Source: Robertmurraya dakarensis
GTDB lineage: Bacteria; Bacillota; Bacilli; Bacillales; Cytobacillaceae
DNA: 64,000 nucleotides
Direction of reading: 5' to 3'
Assembly (NCBI RefSeq): GCF_900156875.1
Contig: NZ_LT707409.1
Location: forward strand, 2,098,244 to 2,162,243
Shown: positions 44,986-54,341 of the stretch, piece after piece
Layout: each line of letters begins with the position of its first letter
Numbering within the stretch: the stretch's first letter is position 1
Notes under the pieces: model-generated
Told to the model about the DNA's origin: nothing
Seen by the model: only the letters and a program-made list of their open reading frames with translations
Databases searched by the model: none
Position numbers and translations under genes: made by a program

Positions 44986-46329
44986 ATGAAAAAAGTTCGC
45001 ATTGGGGCTGGGTCTGGCTATGCTGGGGACAGAATTGAACCAGCCATTGAGCTGCTTGAGAAAGGGAATATTGATTATTTAGTATTTGAGGCATTGGCGG
45101 AGAGAACGATTGCTCGTGAAAATTTAGATAAACTAAAGGACTCTAGCAAAGGCTTCAATCCTCTGCTTGAAGAGAGAATGATGAGGAGTCTGCCGATCGC
45201 AAAGAAAAAAGGAATTCCTATTATTACAAATATGGGAGCAGCTAATCCAGAATCTGCTGGGGAGCTTATTTGCAAGATCGGTGAAAAACTGGGGCTGAAC
45301 AATTTAAAGATTGCGGTGATCATCGGTGATGATGTCATGGAGACGATCAACGGATATAATACGAATTTACTCGAAACAGATGAACCATTACATACGATTG
45401 AAGACAAAATTGAATCTGCAAATGCCTACCTAGGTGCTGATATCATTGCAAAAGCGTTAACGCTAGGTCCGGATGTTGTTATAACAGGCCGAGTTGGTGA
45501 TCCATCATTATTCCTTGCACCAATGATGCATGCTCTGAACTGGAGCTACGATGACTATGACAAGATTGGGCAAGGTTCTGTCATTGGACATCTAATGGAA
45601 TGTGCCGGGCAAATCACCGGCGGTTATTTTGCTGACCCTGGCTATAAAGATGTTCCCAATCTCGAGCGGTTAGGATTTCCGATCTGTGAAGTGTATGAGG
45701 ATGGCAAAGCTTTTATCACAAAAGTGGAAGCTTCAGGAGGCACAGTAACAACTGCTACATGCAAAGAACAAATGCTATACGAGATTCATGATCCTTCTGA
45801 ATATATTACTCCTGATTGTGTTGTTGATTTTACGAATGTCACGTTCAAAGAAGTTGCTAAAGATAAGGTTGAAGTCATTGGCGGACGAGCTAAACCTAGG
45901 ACTTCTACTTATAAGGTAAGCATCGGGTATCGTAATGGCTTCATCGGCGAAGGACAAATGAGCTACGGTGGACCTGGTGCGGTATCTCGGGCAAAGCTCG
46001 CTGGAGATATTGTTAAAAAAAGACTCTCACTAAGAAACGTACGTACAAACCATTTACAGGTTGATTACATCGGAATTGCGTCGCTGCACCAAGAGGCAAG
46101 TGATTGGCTTGAGAATGAACCATATGAAGTCAGGCTTCGAGTAGCGGGTATTACCCCTCAGTATGATGATGCTGTAAAGATCGGGCAGGAGGTCGAGACG
46201 TTATTAACGAACGGACCTTACGGGGGCGCTGGTGACTTTAAAAGTGTCAGAGAAATTATTGCCGTACTGTCCATTCTCCTTCCCCGCGATATGGTGAAGA
46301 CGGATATTGTTATAAAGGAGTTGAACTAG
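44986..46329 (+). CDS. AtuA-like protein, DUF1446 domain
   Basis: 447 residues. DUF1446 (acyclic terpene utilisation AtuA family) signatures: I-G-A-G-S-G-Y-A-G-D-R, D-Y-L-V-F-E-A-L-A-E-R-T, T-N-M-G-A-A-N-P and I-T-G-R-V-G-D-P-S-L-F. The biochemical role is unresolved; in Pseudomonas AtuA is linked to citronellol/geraniol degradation. Typical AtuA proteins carry an extra C-terminal ferredoxin-like domain of about 100 residues; here it is encoded separately by the next gene. AAAGGAG lies before the ATG. It separates zwf from gnd. Confidence 0.88.
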   Translation: MKKVRIGAGSGYAGDRIEPAIELLEKGNIDYLVFEALAERTIARENLDKLKDSSKGFNPLLEERMMRSLPIAKKKGIPIITNMGAANPESAGELICKIGEKLGLNNLKIAVIIGDDVMETINGYNTNLLETDEPLHTIEDKIESANAYLGADIIAKALTLGPDVVITGRVGDPSLFLAPMMHALNWSYDDYDKIGQGSVIGHLMECAGQITGGYFADPGYKDVPNLERLGFPICEVYEDGKAFITKVEASGGTVTTATCKEQMLYEIHDPSEYITPDCVVDFTNVTFKEVAKDKVEVIGGRAKPRTSTYKVSIGYRNGFIGEGQMSYGGPGAVSRAKLAGDIVKKRLSLRNVRTNHLQVDYIGIASLHQEASDWLENEPYEVRLRVAGITPQYDDAVKIGQEVETLLTNGPYGGAGDFKSVREIIAVLSILLPRDMVKTDIVIKELN

Positions 46330-46330
46330 G

Positions 46331-46645
46331 ATGAAACTTCGAGAAATAGCGCATTGCCGTGCAGGAGATAAAGGCAACACATCAAATATATCAGTGATTC
46401 CTTATGATGAAAATCATTACGAGTATCTCAAACAAAATTTGACGATTGAGACGGTTAAGGCTGCATTTAAGGATATTGTTCAAGGAGACATCGTCCGTTA
46501 CGATTTACCCAATATTCATGCCTTCAATTTTGTTTTATACGATGCACTCGGCGGCGGTGTTACGACGACGTTAAGTATGGATATCCATGGAAAAAGCCTC
46601 AGTTCGATCATGTGTAATATCAACCTTCCTGATATCAGGGATTAA
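46331..46645 (+). CDS. AtuA-like ferredoxin-fold C-terminal domain protein (separate subunit)
   Basis: 104 residues. Opens L-R-E-I-A-H-C-R-A-G-D-K-G-N-T-S-N-I-S, the signature of the domain normally fused to the C-terminus of DUF1446 proteins. The gene begins one base after the AtuA stop and is surely co-translated, so the two likely form one enzyme complex. Ends L-G-G-G-V-T-T-T-L-S-M-D-I-H-G-K-S-L-S, also typical. No independent function known. Confidence 0.85.
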   Translation: MKLREIAHCRAGDKGNTSNISVIPYDENHYEYLKQNLTIETVKAAFKDIVQGDIVRYDLPNIHAFNFVLYDALGGGVTTTLSMDIHGKSLSSIMCNINLPDIRD

Positions 46646-46651
46646 ACATCA

Positions 46652-46682
46652 AAATCCGCTTCGGCTGGTCCGAAGCGGATTT
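46652..46682. terminator. Bidirectional terminator between the AtuA locus and gnd
   Basis: 13-bp perfect stem AAATCCGCTTCGG/CCGAAGCGGATTT with loop CTGGT, flanked by T-rich sequence on both strands. Confidence 0.92.
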
Positions 46683-46694
46683 CTTTAATAAAAA

Positions 46695-48104
46695 TTAATC
46701 TAACCATTCTGTATGGAAGATTCCCTCTTTATCTACTCTCTGGTACGTATGGGCGCCAAAATAGTCTCTTTGTGCCTGAAGAAGATTAGCAGGCAGATTA
46801 GCCATTCTATAGCTGTCATAATAAGATAATGCTGCCGAGAAACATGGAACAGGAATTCCTCTTTGGACAGCTACTCCGATAATTTCCCTTAAAGCAGATT
46901 GATAACTCTCGACAATTTCCTTGAAATAAGGATCAAGAAGGAGATTATTAAGCTGTGGATCACGATCATAGGCATCTTTAATTTTTTGTAAAAATTGTGC
47001 TCTAATAATACAGCCCCCTCGGAAGATCATCGCAATGTCACCATATTGCAGGTCCCAATTATATTCATTGGAAGCTGCTCTCATTTGGGCAAATCCTTGA
47101 GCATACGAGCAGATTTTACTCATATACAAGGCTTTACGAACAGACTCGATGAACGCCTCCTTATCTCCATTAAAAGCAGATGTGCTTGGGCCGCTCAAAG
47201 ACTTACTTGCATGTACACGTTCTTCCTTCATCGCTGAAATAAAGCGTGCAAATACAGATTCCGTAATAATTGGCAGCGGGACACCTAAATCAAGTGCACT
47301 TTGACTTGTCCACTTCCCCGTACCTTTCTGGCCGGCCGTATCCAGGATTACATCCACTAAAGGCTTTCCGGTTTCTTCATCCATTTTCGTGAAAATATCG
47401 GCTGTTATTTCAATTAAATAACTATCTAATTCGCCTTTATTCCAATCCGCGAAGACATGATGAAGCTCTTCGGCAGATAAACCTAGGACATTTTTTAATA
47501 AGAAGTATGACTCTGAAATCAACTGCATGTCACCATATTCGATCCCATTATGAACCATTTTTACATAATGACCTGCACCATCTGGACCAATATAAGTCGT
47601 ACAAGGCTCTCCATTTACCTTAGCTGAAATATCTTTAAAAATTGGAGCAACTAGCTCATATGCCTCTCTTTGCCCGCCTGGCATGATTGAAGGTCCTTTT
47701 AAAGCCCCTTCTTCACCTCCAGAAACACCTGTCCCAATAAAATGGATCCCAAGCTCACTTAGTTCATGATTGCGGCGCTGTGTATCTACAAAGAATGCAT
47801 TCCCGCCATCAATTAAGATGTCACCTTTTTCAAGATGAGGCTTTAACTGTTCAATTGTTGCATCGGTAGGACCGCCCGCCTTTACCATCAGCATAATTTT
47901 GCGCGGCTTTTCCAGTGAGTCTAGAAACTCTTCAATGCTGTATGTACCAACAAAATTCCTGCCAGCTACTTCTTTTAACATTTCATCTGTCTTTTCACGA
48001 GATCGATTGTACACTGCAACGGAATATCCTCTGCTTTCAACATTCATAGCAAGGTTTTTTCCCATTACTGCTAATCCGATCACACCAAATTGTTGTTTTG
48101 TCAT
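46695..48104 (-). CDS. gndA: 6-phosphogluconate dehydrogenase, decarboxylating
   Basis: 469 residues from [11 protein letters not shown] (same length as B. subtilis GndA); GAAGGGAAG precedes the ATG, and the longer frame to 48179 is rejected. 6-phosphogluconate to ribulose 5-phosphate, CO2 and NADPH. N-terminal [19 protein letters not shown] (NADP), G-G-N-A-F-F, and the 6PGDH signature [14 protein letters not shown]. Confidence 0.97.
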   Translation of the reverse strand: MTKQQFGVIGLAVMGKNLAMNVESRGYSVAVYNRSREKTDEMLKEVAGRNFVGTYSIEEFLDSLEKPRKIMLMVKAGGPTDATIEQLKPHLEKGDILIDGGNAFFVDTQRRNHELSELGIHFIGTGVSGGEEGALKGPSIMPGGQREAYELVAPIFKDISAKVNGEPCTTYIGPDGAGHYVKMVHNGIEYGDMQLISESYFLLKNVLGLSAEELHHVFADWNKGELDSYLIEITADIFTKMDEETGKPLVDVILDTAGQKGTGKWTSQSALDLGVPLPIITESVFARFISAMKEERVHASKSLSGPSTSAFNGDKEAFIESVRKALYMSKICSYAQGFAQMRAASNEYNWDLQYGDIAMIFRGGCIIRAQFLQKIKDAYDRDPQLNNLLLDPYFKEIVESYQSALREIIGVAVQRGIPVPCFSAALSYYDSYRMANLPANLLQAQRDYFGAHTYQRVDKEGIFHTEWLD

Positions 48105-48218
48105 GTTTTTACTTCCCTTCCAGCTAGTCATCCAAAAACTCTTGCAATATTTATAATTCTGCAAGACGTTCAAATACAAACTTAATCTTAGTTTTTCAAT
48201 AATTGCAAGAAAAAAACA

Positions 48219-49505
48219 TTACTTACCGTCATTTTTATTATTTTTGTTCTTTCTAACTTGGAGAAAATCTTTACTAAAGCTAGTTTCTGTACCAATTTCC
48301 GATGTTTTTGCATTTGTTGGTACATCACTGGCTTTTTCTATAATATGTTCTCCAAATTTCTTTTTAAGTTTCGAAACTGTATCGAAAAGCGGTTCTTTCT
48401 TCGCATCATTCTCAAATGTGAATAAATCAAGCTGTTTGACAGCCCGGTTTTGATCTACAAGATCACTTCCTGTAATCCCTAATAATCGAATAGCTTCTCC
48501 AGACCAATGCTTAAAAAATAACACTTTTGCTATTTGCAACAGCTCATCTTGGCTGGATACCGGATTATTGAGCTTCTTACTGCGGGTTACCGTTTTTCGA
48601 TCACTATAGCGTATTGTAATTCCAAGTGTTGTGGCTAAGACCTTTTTTCTTTTAAGTCGAACGGCCACCTTCTCAGCTAACATCGCCAGAACCTTTGATA
48701 ACTCCTGCTGATTAGAAACGTCTCTAGGGAGTGTGGTGGAATTTCCAATACTTTTAAAATCAAAGACAGAATCAGGATCCACCATTCGTGGATCAATTCC
48801 ATTGGCTCTCTCTTTGAGCCGCAGCCCGTTAATCCCTAACATCGCTTTTAGTTGATGCTCATTCGCTTTTGCCAGATCAGCAATTTTGGTAATATTAACC
48901 TCTCTCAGTTTTTCAGCCGTTCTTTTTCCGATCCCATGCATCTCTTCCACATCTAAAGGCCACAGTACTCGTGGAATATCTCTTTTTCTTAAAATCGTAA
49001 TCCCCAATGGTTTTTTCATATCAGAAGCCATTTTCGCTAAAAATTTATTAGGAGCAATTCCAATACTTGATGGAAGATCGAGCTCACTGACTAAATTCTT
49101 TTGGATCAAATGCGCAATTTCAATGGGGGAACCCAGTTCATAGCTGTCTGTTATATCAACATACCCTTCATCGATCGATACTGGTTCTACTATCTTGGAA
49201 TAACGCCTTAAAAGGTCAAACATCGCTATTGACACAGCACGATAGCGATCAAAATTCGGCTTTCGAATAATTAAATTTGGACACAATTTTTTTGCTTCCC
49301 ACAACGGCATGGTTGTTTTTACTCCGTAGCTTCTCGCCTCATAGCTGCATGTAACGATAATTCCTCTTCGTTCATCAGGATTTCCTGCTATTGCTAGCGG
49401 CTTTCCCTTTAAGGATGGATCAAAAGCCATCTCGACCGAAGCATAGAAACTGTTCATATCAACATGGAGAATCACTCTTCCGCTTTTCGGGTACATATTT
49501 TTCAT
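48219..49505 (-). CDS. dinB: DNA polymerase IV (DinB1/YqjH)
   Basis: 428 residues. Y-family translesion polymerase. V-D-M-N-S-F-Y-A-S-V-E with the first catalytic Asp and S-I-D-E-G-Y-V-D-I-T with the Asp-Glu pair; HhH M-H-G-I-G-K-R-T-A-E. A Q-L-D-L-F clamp-binding motif lies near residue 368, followed by about 60 residues including a polar tail. AAGGAAGTGA upstream of the ATG. No LexA box is visible here, unlike yqjW. Confidence 0.95.
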   Translation of the reverse strand: MKNMYPKSGRVILHVDMNSFYASVEMAFDPSLKGKPLAIAGNPDERRGIIVTCSYEARSYGVKTTMPLWEAKKLCPNLIIRKPNFDRYRAVSIAMFDLLRRYSKIVEPVSIDEGYVDITDSYELGSPIEIAHLIQKNLVSELDLPSSIGIAPNKFLAKMASDMKKPLGITILRKRDIPRVLWPLDVEEMHGIGKRTAEKLREVNITKIADLAKANEHQLKAMLGINGLRLKERANGIDPRMVDPDSVFDFKSIGNSTTLPRDVSNQQELSKVLAMLAEKVAVRLKRKKVLATTLGITIRYSDRKTVTRSKKLNNPVSSQDELLQIAKVLFFKHWSGEAIRLLGITGSDLVDQNRAVKQLDLFTFENDAKKEPLFDTVSKLKKKFGEHIIEKASDVPTNAKTSEIGTETSFSKDFLQVRKNKNNKNDGK

Positions 49506-49619
49506 GCCGATTCACTTCCTTAGAAAATCACGATTTGCTGCCAAAAATGGCGGAAATCGATGTTTTTCTCTAAAGTTAAAAAAACGCTTAACACCAAAAA
49601 AGCAGCCATTATCGATAGG

Positions 49620-50093
49620 CTACTCCTGCACACGAGTTTTCATGTATTCTTGAATCTCTTTTATTCCTTCTAAAGATTGTACCAAAAGGCTGGGATCAAT
49701 CATAGTAATAAGTCTAGTTTCAATATTTGCGACGCCTGTAAAATAACTTGTTTTGTGATAGCCTGCTAAACCCAGCTGTTTTATTTTATCAGAGGGAACA
49801 TCGATAATTTCTTTCGCCTCATTAACGAGTATTCCATACGACATTACTTCTGTTTGAAGCACAATCATACGGATGGACTCTTTTTCTTCCATAGAGCGAT
49901 CATAGAGTATTTTTTCAAGATCCATTGTTGGAACCAAATCCCCTCTAATTTTGACAATCCCTTTAACGTATTGTGGTAAATGTGGAATGGGGGTGATTCT
50001 TTCCATTTTCTCAATTGATAGAACAAATTCGATCGATATGGCATATTCTTCATCCCCAACCTTAAACACAATCACTTTATTCGAATCCGGCAT
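49620..50093 (-). CDS. CheW-like protein
   Basis: 157 residues, a single CheW domain: V-I-V-F-K-V-G-D-E-E-Y-A-I-S-I, I-P-H-L-P-Q-Y-V-K-G-I-V-K-I-R-G-D-L-V-P, and F-T-G-V-A-N-I-E-T-R-L-I-T-M-I-D. It would couple chemoreceptors to CheA. It stands alone between dinB and a peptidase gene, far from any che genes in this window, and is not at this position in B. subtilis from memory. It could be an accessory CheW or regulatory scaffold. Confidence 0.9.
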   Translation of the reverse strand: MPDSNKVIVFKVGDEEYAISIEFVLSIEKMERITPIPHLPQYVKGIVKIRGDLVPTMDLEKILYDRSMEEKESIRMIVLQTEVMSYGILVNEAKEIIDVPSDKIKQLGLAGYHKTSYFTGVANIETRLITMIDPSLLVQSLEGIKEIQEYMKTRVQE

Positions 50094-50223
50094 ATCTTAT
50101 CCTCCTGAACAATTATCAATTAACATCGTCTGTTACTATCGTACTAGTCCAATATAGGTATTGTCCATGAGATTGCTCACAAAACCGAAAGCGGAAGCAC
50201 CATCCTAGGGACAAATGATTTAA

Positions 50224-50258
50224 AAAATGAAGAAAACCTTGGCAGTTTTCTTCATTTT
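50224..50258 (-). terminator. Terminator of the PepT-like gene
   Basis: 14-bp stem AAAATGAAGAAAAC/GTTTTCTTCATTTT with a seven-base loop, just after the stop at 50278. Confidence 0.88.
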
Positions 50259-50277
50259 CTCATCAATCTATTGGGCC

Positions 50278-51399
50278 TTATGATGCAGTTACTTCTTCAA
50301 TAATAGCAATGACCATCTCCGCAAGTTTATTTAACTCTTCAATTGGCATTCTTTCACTTTTAGTATGTATCTCTTCATAGCCGACAGCTAGGTTGACAGT
50401 TGGAATACCAAACCCAGCGATCACGTTCGCATCACTGCCGCCGCCGCTTCTTTGTAACTCACAGCTGCGTCCAATTTTTCCTGCAGCCTTTTTGGCGATC
50501 TCAACAACATGATCTCCTTCACCAAACTTGAAACCAGGGTACATGACTTCAACGTTAACTTCTGCTCTCCCGCCCATATCATTTGCAACAGATTCAAAAG
50601 CTTCCTTCATTTTACGAACTTGCTCTTCCATTTTTTCTGGAACAAGTGATCTAGCCTCAGCAAGTATCTCAACAGTATCACAAACAATATTCGTCGGACC
50701 AACACCTTGAAATGCACCGATATTAGCAGTTGTTTCTTCATCAATTCGTCCTAATGGCATTTTTGCAACGGCCTTTGCAGCCATTGTAATAGCGGAGATT
50801 CCTTTTTCCGGCGCTACACCTGCATGTGCTGTTTTTCCGTGAATGGTTGCCTTTACTTTTGCCTGAGTAGGTGCTGCTACAATGATGTTCCCTACTTTTC
50901 CATCACTATCAAGCGCGTAGCCAAATTTTGCCGTGATTAATGATGAATCTAGGACTTTTGCTCCAACTAAACCTGACTCTTCGCCGACTGTAATAATAAA
51001 TTGAATAGTCCCATGAGGGATATTCTGTTCTTTTAACACAGTGACCACTTCAAGCATGACCGCTAAGCCCGCTTTATCATCAGCACCTAAGATGGTCGTC
51101 CCGTCTGTGACAACATATCCGTCTTTGATTGATGGCTTAATCCCTTTACCAGGTACCACCGTATCCATATGGGATGTGAAATAAATCGTATCCACGCCTT
51201 CTTTTGTTCCTGGCAACGTACAAATTAAATTTCCTGCACCATGTCCCGTTTGTGAAGTCGTATCGTCCTCAAACACTTCTACCCCAAGATCTTGAAACTT
51301 TTTCTTTAACACTTTCGCAATTTCAGTTTCATATTTCGTTTCAGAATCAATTTGAACAAGCTCTAAAAATTCATTTAATAATCGGTCTTGATTGATCAT
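50278..51399 (-). CDS. yqjE: M20-family tripeptidase-like protein (YqjE)
   Basis: 373 residues. Zinc-dependent M20 peptidase related to PepT. Metal ligands in F-T-S-H-M-D-T-V-V-P-G (His, Asp), G-A-D-D-K-A-G-L-A (Asp), V-G-E-E-S-G-L-V-G (catalytic Glu and ligand Glu), with a C-terminal His in E-I-H-T-K. A dimerisation domain lies at about residues 175-285. The natural substrate is uncertain. Confidence 0.93.
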   Translation of the reverse strand: MINQDRLLNEFLELVQIDSETKYETEIAKVLKKKFQDLGVEVFEDDTTSQTGHGAGNLICTLPGTKEGVDTIYFTSHMDTVVPGKGIKPSIKDGYVVTDGTTILGADDKAGLAVMLEVVTVLKEQNIPHGTIQFIITVGEESGLVGAKVLDSSLITAKFGYALDSDGKVGNIIVAAPTQAKVKATIHGKTAHAGVAPEKGISAITMAAKAVAKMPLGRIDEETTANIGAFQGVGPTNIVCDTVEILAEARSLVPEKMEEQVRKMKEAFESVANDMGGRAEVNVEVMYPGFKFGEGDHVVEIAKKAAGKIGRSCELQRSGGGSDANVIAGFGIPTVNLAVGYEEIHTKSERMPIEELNKLAEMVIAIIEEVTAS

Positions 51400-51520
51400 T
51401 CTATACCCTCCTTCACAGTATTCTTTCTTAACTAGTATATCTTTAATAGAACCAGTAGAGCAAACAAAAGCAAACTAAAGAAGAGGCCCGGTAATAAGGA
51501 CCTCTCTTCAGTATACTATC

Positions 51521-53068
51521 CTACAATGGAATATTTCCGTGTTTTTTGTGTGGACGTGATTCCTGTTTGTTACGAAGCATTTCTAATGATTGAATAATTT
51601 TTATTCTTGTTTCCCTTGGATCGATAACATCGTCAACCATTCCCATGCTGGCAGCTACATAAGGATTTGCGAATTTCTCGCGATATTCCTCAATCTTTTG
51701 CGCCCTTGTTTCCTCAGGGTTCTCGCTATTATCAATTTCCCTTGCAAAAATGATGTTAGCTGCACCTTGAGGCCCCATTACAGCAATCTCTGCATTTGGC
51801 CACGCATAGACTAGATCTGCACCAATTGATTTACTGTTCAATGCCACATAGGCACCGCCATAAGCTTTTCTCAAAATGATCGTTAGCTTTGGAACAGTCG
51901 CTTCAGAATACGCATACAAAATTTTTGCTCCATGACGGATGATTCCGCCATGCTCCTGTTTTACACCAGGGAAGAACCCTGTAACATCTTCAAAGGTGAT
52001 GATTGGGATGTTAAAAGAGTCGCAGAATCGAATAAATCTTGCTGCCTTATCTGAAGAATCAATATCAAGACCCCCAGCCATAAACTTTGGCTGATTGCAG
52101 ACTAATCCTACTACTTCCCCTTTTACTCTTGCTAGACCTACAACGATATTTTTAGCAAAATCTTTATGAACTTCTAAAAATGATCCCTGATCCACCACTT
52201 GGTCAATAACAACTCTTACGTCATATGGACGAATAGCATCAAATGGAATGACATCCGTTAAATCCGGACGGTAATCATCTTCTTCGTCTTGATCCTGCAT
52301 TGGCGGCTTTTCTTCGCTATTTTGCGGCAGGTAGCTTAATAATTCTCTCACCTGCTGAATCACTTCTTCTTCAGTTTCGGCGCGGAAATGCGCGTTACCG
52401 CTGATCGAGTTGTGAACCTTTGCTCCGCCAAGATCTTCTGGGGAAATCTTTTCACCCGTTACCGTTTCAATAACTTTCGGACCTGTGATAAACATTTGAC
52501 TTGTTTTTTCTACCATGAACACAAAGTCTGTGATGGCTGGTGAATAAACAGCTCCGCCGGCACATGGTCCCATGATAACGGAAATTTGCGGAATAACTCC
52601 AGAATAAATGGAATTACGATAGAAAATCTGTCCGTATCCATCTAAAGAAACAACGCCCTCTTGAATTCTCGCACCACCAGAGTCATTCAAGCCTACAAAT
52701 GGAGCACCATTTTTTGCCGCTAAGTCCATTACATTAGCAATCTTAAAGGCATGCATCTCACCAAGCGCACCGCCAAAAACGGTAAAGTCCTGTGAAAAAA
52801 GGTAGATCGGTTTTCCATTTACCTTTCCATATCCTGTTACTACTCCGTCTCCAGGCCCTTTTTGATTCTCCAGCCCAAAATCACGGGAACGATGCTCAAT
52901 AAAAGGATTTAATTCAACAAAAGTACCAGGATCGACTAATAAATCAATTCTTTCTCTTGCTGTTAATTTTCCCTTTTCATGCTGTTTTTCGATCCTGTCA
53001 TCTCCGCCCCCTAGTTCTACTTCTCTTCTGCGATCATAAAGCTCATTAATTTTTTCATAGATGTCCAT
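51521..53068 (-). CDS. yqjD: Acyl-CoA carboxylase beta subunit (propionyl/methylmalonyl-CoA carboxyltransferase, YqjD)
   Basis: 515 residues, biotin-dependent carboxyltransferase. Crotonase-type folds with G-D-G-V-V-T-G-Y-G, A-P-F-V-G-L-N-D-S-G-G-A-R-I-Q-E-G, M-G-P-C-A-G-G-A-V-Y-S-P-A and G-G-A-Y-V-A-L-N-S-K. Most similar to propionyl-CoA carboxylase beta. Three bases after mce, pointing to propionyl-CoA to (S)-methylmalonyl-CoA. No biotin carboxylase (alpha) subunit is in this window. Confidence 0.94.
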   Translation of the reverse strand: MDIYEKINELYDRRREVELGGGDDRIEKQHEKGKLTARERIDLLVDPGTFVELNPFIEHRSRDFGLENQKGPGDGVVTGYGKVNGKPIYLFSQDFTVFGGALGEMHAFKIANVMDLAAKNGAPFVGLNDSGGARIQEGVVSLDGYGQIFYRNSIYSGVIPQISVIMGPCAGGAVYSPAITDFVFMVEKTSQMFITGPKVIETVTGEKISPEDLGGAKVHNSISGNAHFRAETEEEVIQQVRELLSYLPQNSEEKPPMQDQDEEDDYRPDLTDVIPFDAIRPYDVRVVIDQVVDQGSFLEVHKDFAKNIVVGLARVKGEVVGLVCNQPKFMAGGLDIDSSDKAARFIRFCDSFNIPIITFEDVTGFFPGVKQEHGGIIRHGAKILYAYSEATVPKLTIILRKAYGGAYVALNSKSIGADLVYAWPNAEIAVMGPQGAANIIFAREIDNSENPEETRAQKIEEYREKFANPYVAASMGMVDDVIDPRETRIKIIQSLEMLRNKQESRPHKKHGNIPL

Positions 53069-53071
53069 TCT

Positions 53072-53485
53072 TTACTCTCCCTTTTCTTTTTTCTCACATA
53101 ATTCAACTAATACACTTCCAGTAGACTTCGGGTGCATGAAAGCAACCTCGGCACCAGCAGCACCGATTCTAGCTTCATCATCTATCATTCTGATGCCTTT
53201 TGTTTTTATTTCATTGATTCGCTCTTGAATATCGTCTACCGCTAAGGCCATATGATGGATGCCTTCTCCGCGCTTTTCTATAAATTTCGCAATCGTACTT
53301 TCTTCAGTAGTAGGTTCTAGTAATTCTATTTTTGTCTCCCCTGCTTTTAAAAAAGCGACTTTAACTTTTTGGCTTTCAACCACTTCTGTTCCTAGATACT
53401 TTAAATTTAATACCTCTGTATAAAAAGGTAATGTTTCTTCTAGTGATTTAACTGCAATCCCAATATGATCTACTTTTTTGATCAT
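53072..53485 (-). CDS. mce: Methylmalonyl-CoA epimerase
   Basis: 137 residues, VOC fold. Interconverts (S)- and (R)-methylmalonyl-CoA, linking the carboxylase to MutAB. Metal ligands fit V-D-H-I-G-I-A-V (His), G-E-G-I-H-H-M-A-L (His) and L-V-E-L-C (Glu). AGGGGGA lies before the ATG. In B. subtilis (yqjC) no mutase exists; here the mutase is 5 kb away, so the pathway is coherent. Confidence 0.93.
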   Translation of the reverse strand: MIKKVDHIGIAVKSLEETLPFYTEVLNLKYLGTEVVESQKVKVAFLKAGETKIELLEPTTEESTIAKFIEKRGEGIHHMALAVDDIQERINEIKTKGIRMIDDEARIGAAGAEVAFMHPKSTGSVLVELCEKKEKGE

Positions 53486-53635
53486 GATTGTCCCCCTTAC
53501 CGCGTGTTGAAATTTTTTATCATCTTTTAATATTCGATAAAATTGTCGAAATTCCTTCCAAAATCGAACGGTTGTTGATTTTTCCTGAACCTAGTAAAAT
53601 AAGAGAGAGTTGTTTGAAATAGGAGGTAAAAATAG

Positions 53636-53731
53636 ATGAATAATAAAAAGGCTAGGAAAATAATCGTTTATTTAATGATTTTTGCTATGTTGGCTTCCAC
53701 TCTGTTAATTGGACTTTCAATGTTCATTTAA
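53636..53731 (+). CDS. prli42: Prli42, stressosome-associated membrane mini-protein
   Basis: 31 residues, the same length as Listeria Prli42. Basic head M-N-N-K-K-A-R-K followed by one membrane helix I-I-V-Y-L-M-I-F-A-M-L-A-S-T-L-L-I-G-L-S-M-F-I; the V-Y-L-M and A-S-T-L-L-x-G segments are typical of the family. Prli42 anchors the stressosome to the membrane by binding RsbR. A strong TAGGAGGT lies eight bases upstream, and a terminator follows at 53767. Confidence 0.85.
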   Translation: MNNKKARKIIVYLMIFAMLASTLLIGLSMFI

Positions 53732-53766
53732 TCCTGATATCATCCTCTATGTCATATCCCAACATT

Positions 53767-53798
53767 AAAAAACCTGAATATTTCTATTCAGGTTTTTT
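53767..53798. terminator. Bidirectional terminator between prli42 and the L,D-transpeptidase
   Basis: 14-bp stem AAAAAACCTGAATA/TATTCAGGTTTTTT with loop TTTC; works for both strands. Confidence 0.9.
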
Positions 53799-54315
53799 CT
53801 GTGGATTTAATTGCACCATATTGCTTGCCCAGACTCTCAAAATCCTTGGGTGAGGAGGTCACCAAAATCCTTGTTCCAATGGGGATTTTTTCAAATAATG
53901 ATTCAACTGCATCATTTTGCATTCTTATACAGCCTTGTGAAATATATTTGCCAATTGAGGACGGGTTGTTTGTACCATGGAGTCCATAAATTCTCCCGTC
54001 TGTTCCATCAGCATTAAATCCAATCCATCTTGTGCCTAGTGGGTTTTCCGGGTCTCCTCCAGGTATATCCTTCTTTCGGTAATAGGGATTCTTTGCTTTG
54101 ACCGTAATCGTAAATAAACCTTCAGGGGTTAAATGATATTCCTTGCCAGTCGCAACTTTTACAACTGTCTCAACTTGGTTATCATGGATGAAAGCCAGTT
54201 CATTCGTTGTTTTATTCACAATAAGCAATGGGTCACCGGGCAGCGGGTTCTGACCTAGGGGCCATACTGGTGATAAAGAAAAAAGCAGCATAAATGCTGA
54301 AATGAGCTTGACCAT
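53788..54315 (-). CDS. yqjB: L,D-transpeptidase (YkuD domain)
   Basis: 175 residues. Signal peptide (L-I-S-A-F-M-L-L-F-S-L-S-P-V-W-P). The YkuD catalytic motif H-G-T-N-N then S-x-G-C-I-R (I-S-Q-G-C-I-R-M) is complete, with the nucleophile Cys near residue 130. Forms 3-3 cross-links or modifies peptidoglycan outside the cell. No LysM domain. The stop lies inside the shared terminator. Position corresponds to yqjB in B. subtilis. Confidence 0.9.
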   Translation of the reverse strand: MVKLISAFMLLFSLSPVWPLGQNPLPGDPLLIVNKTTNELAFIHDNQVETVVKVATGKEYHLTPEGLFTITVKAKNPYYRKKDIPGGDPENPLGTRWIGFNADGTDGRIYGLHGTNNPSSIGKYISQGCIRMQNDAVESLFEKIPIGTRILVTSSPKDFESLGKQYGAIKSTEKT

Positions 54316-54341
54316 TTAGAATCGAACCACCTTGTTTTCAA

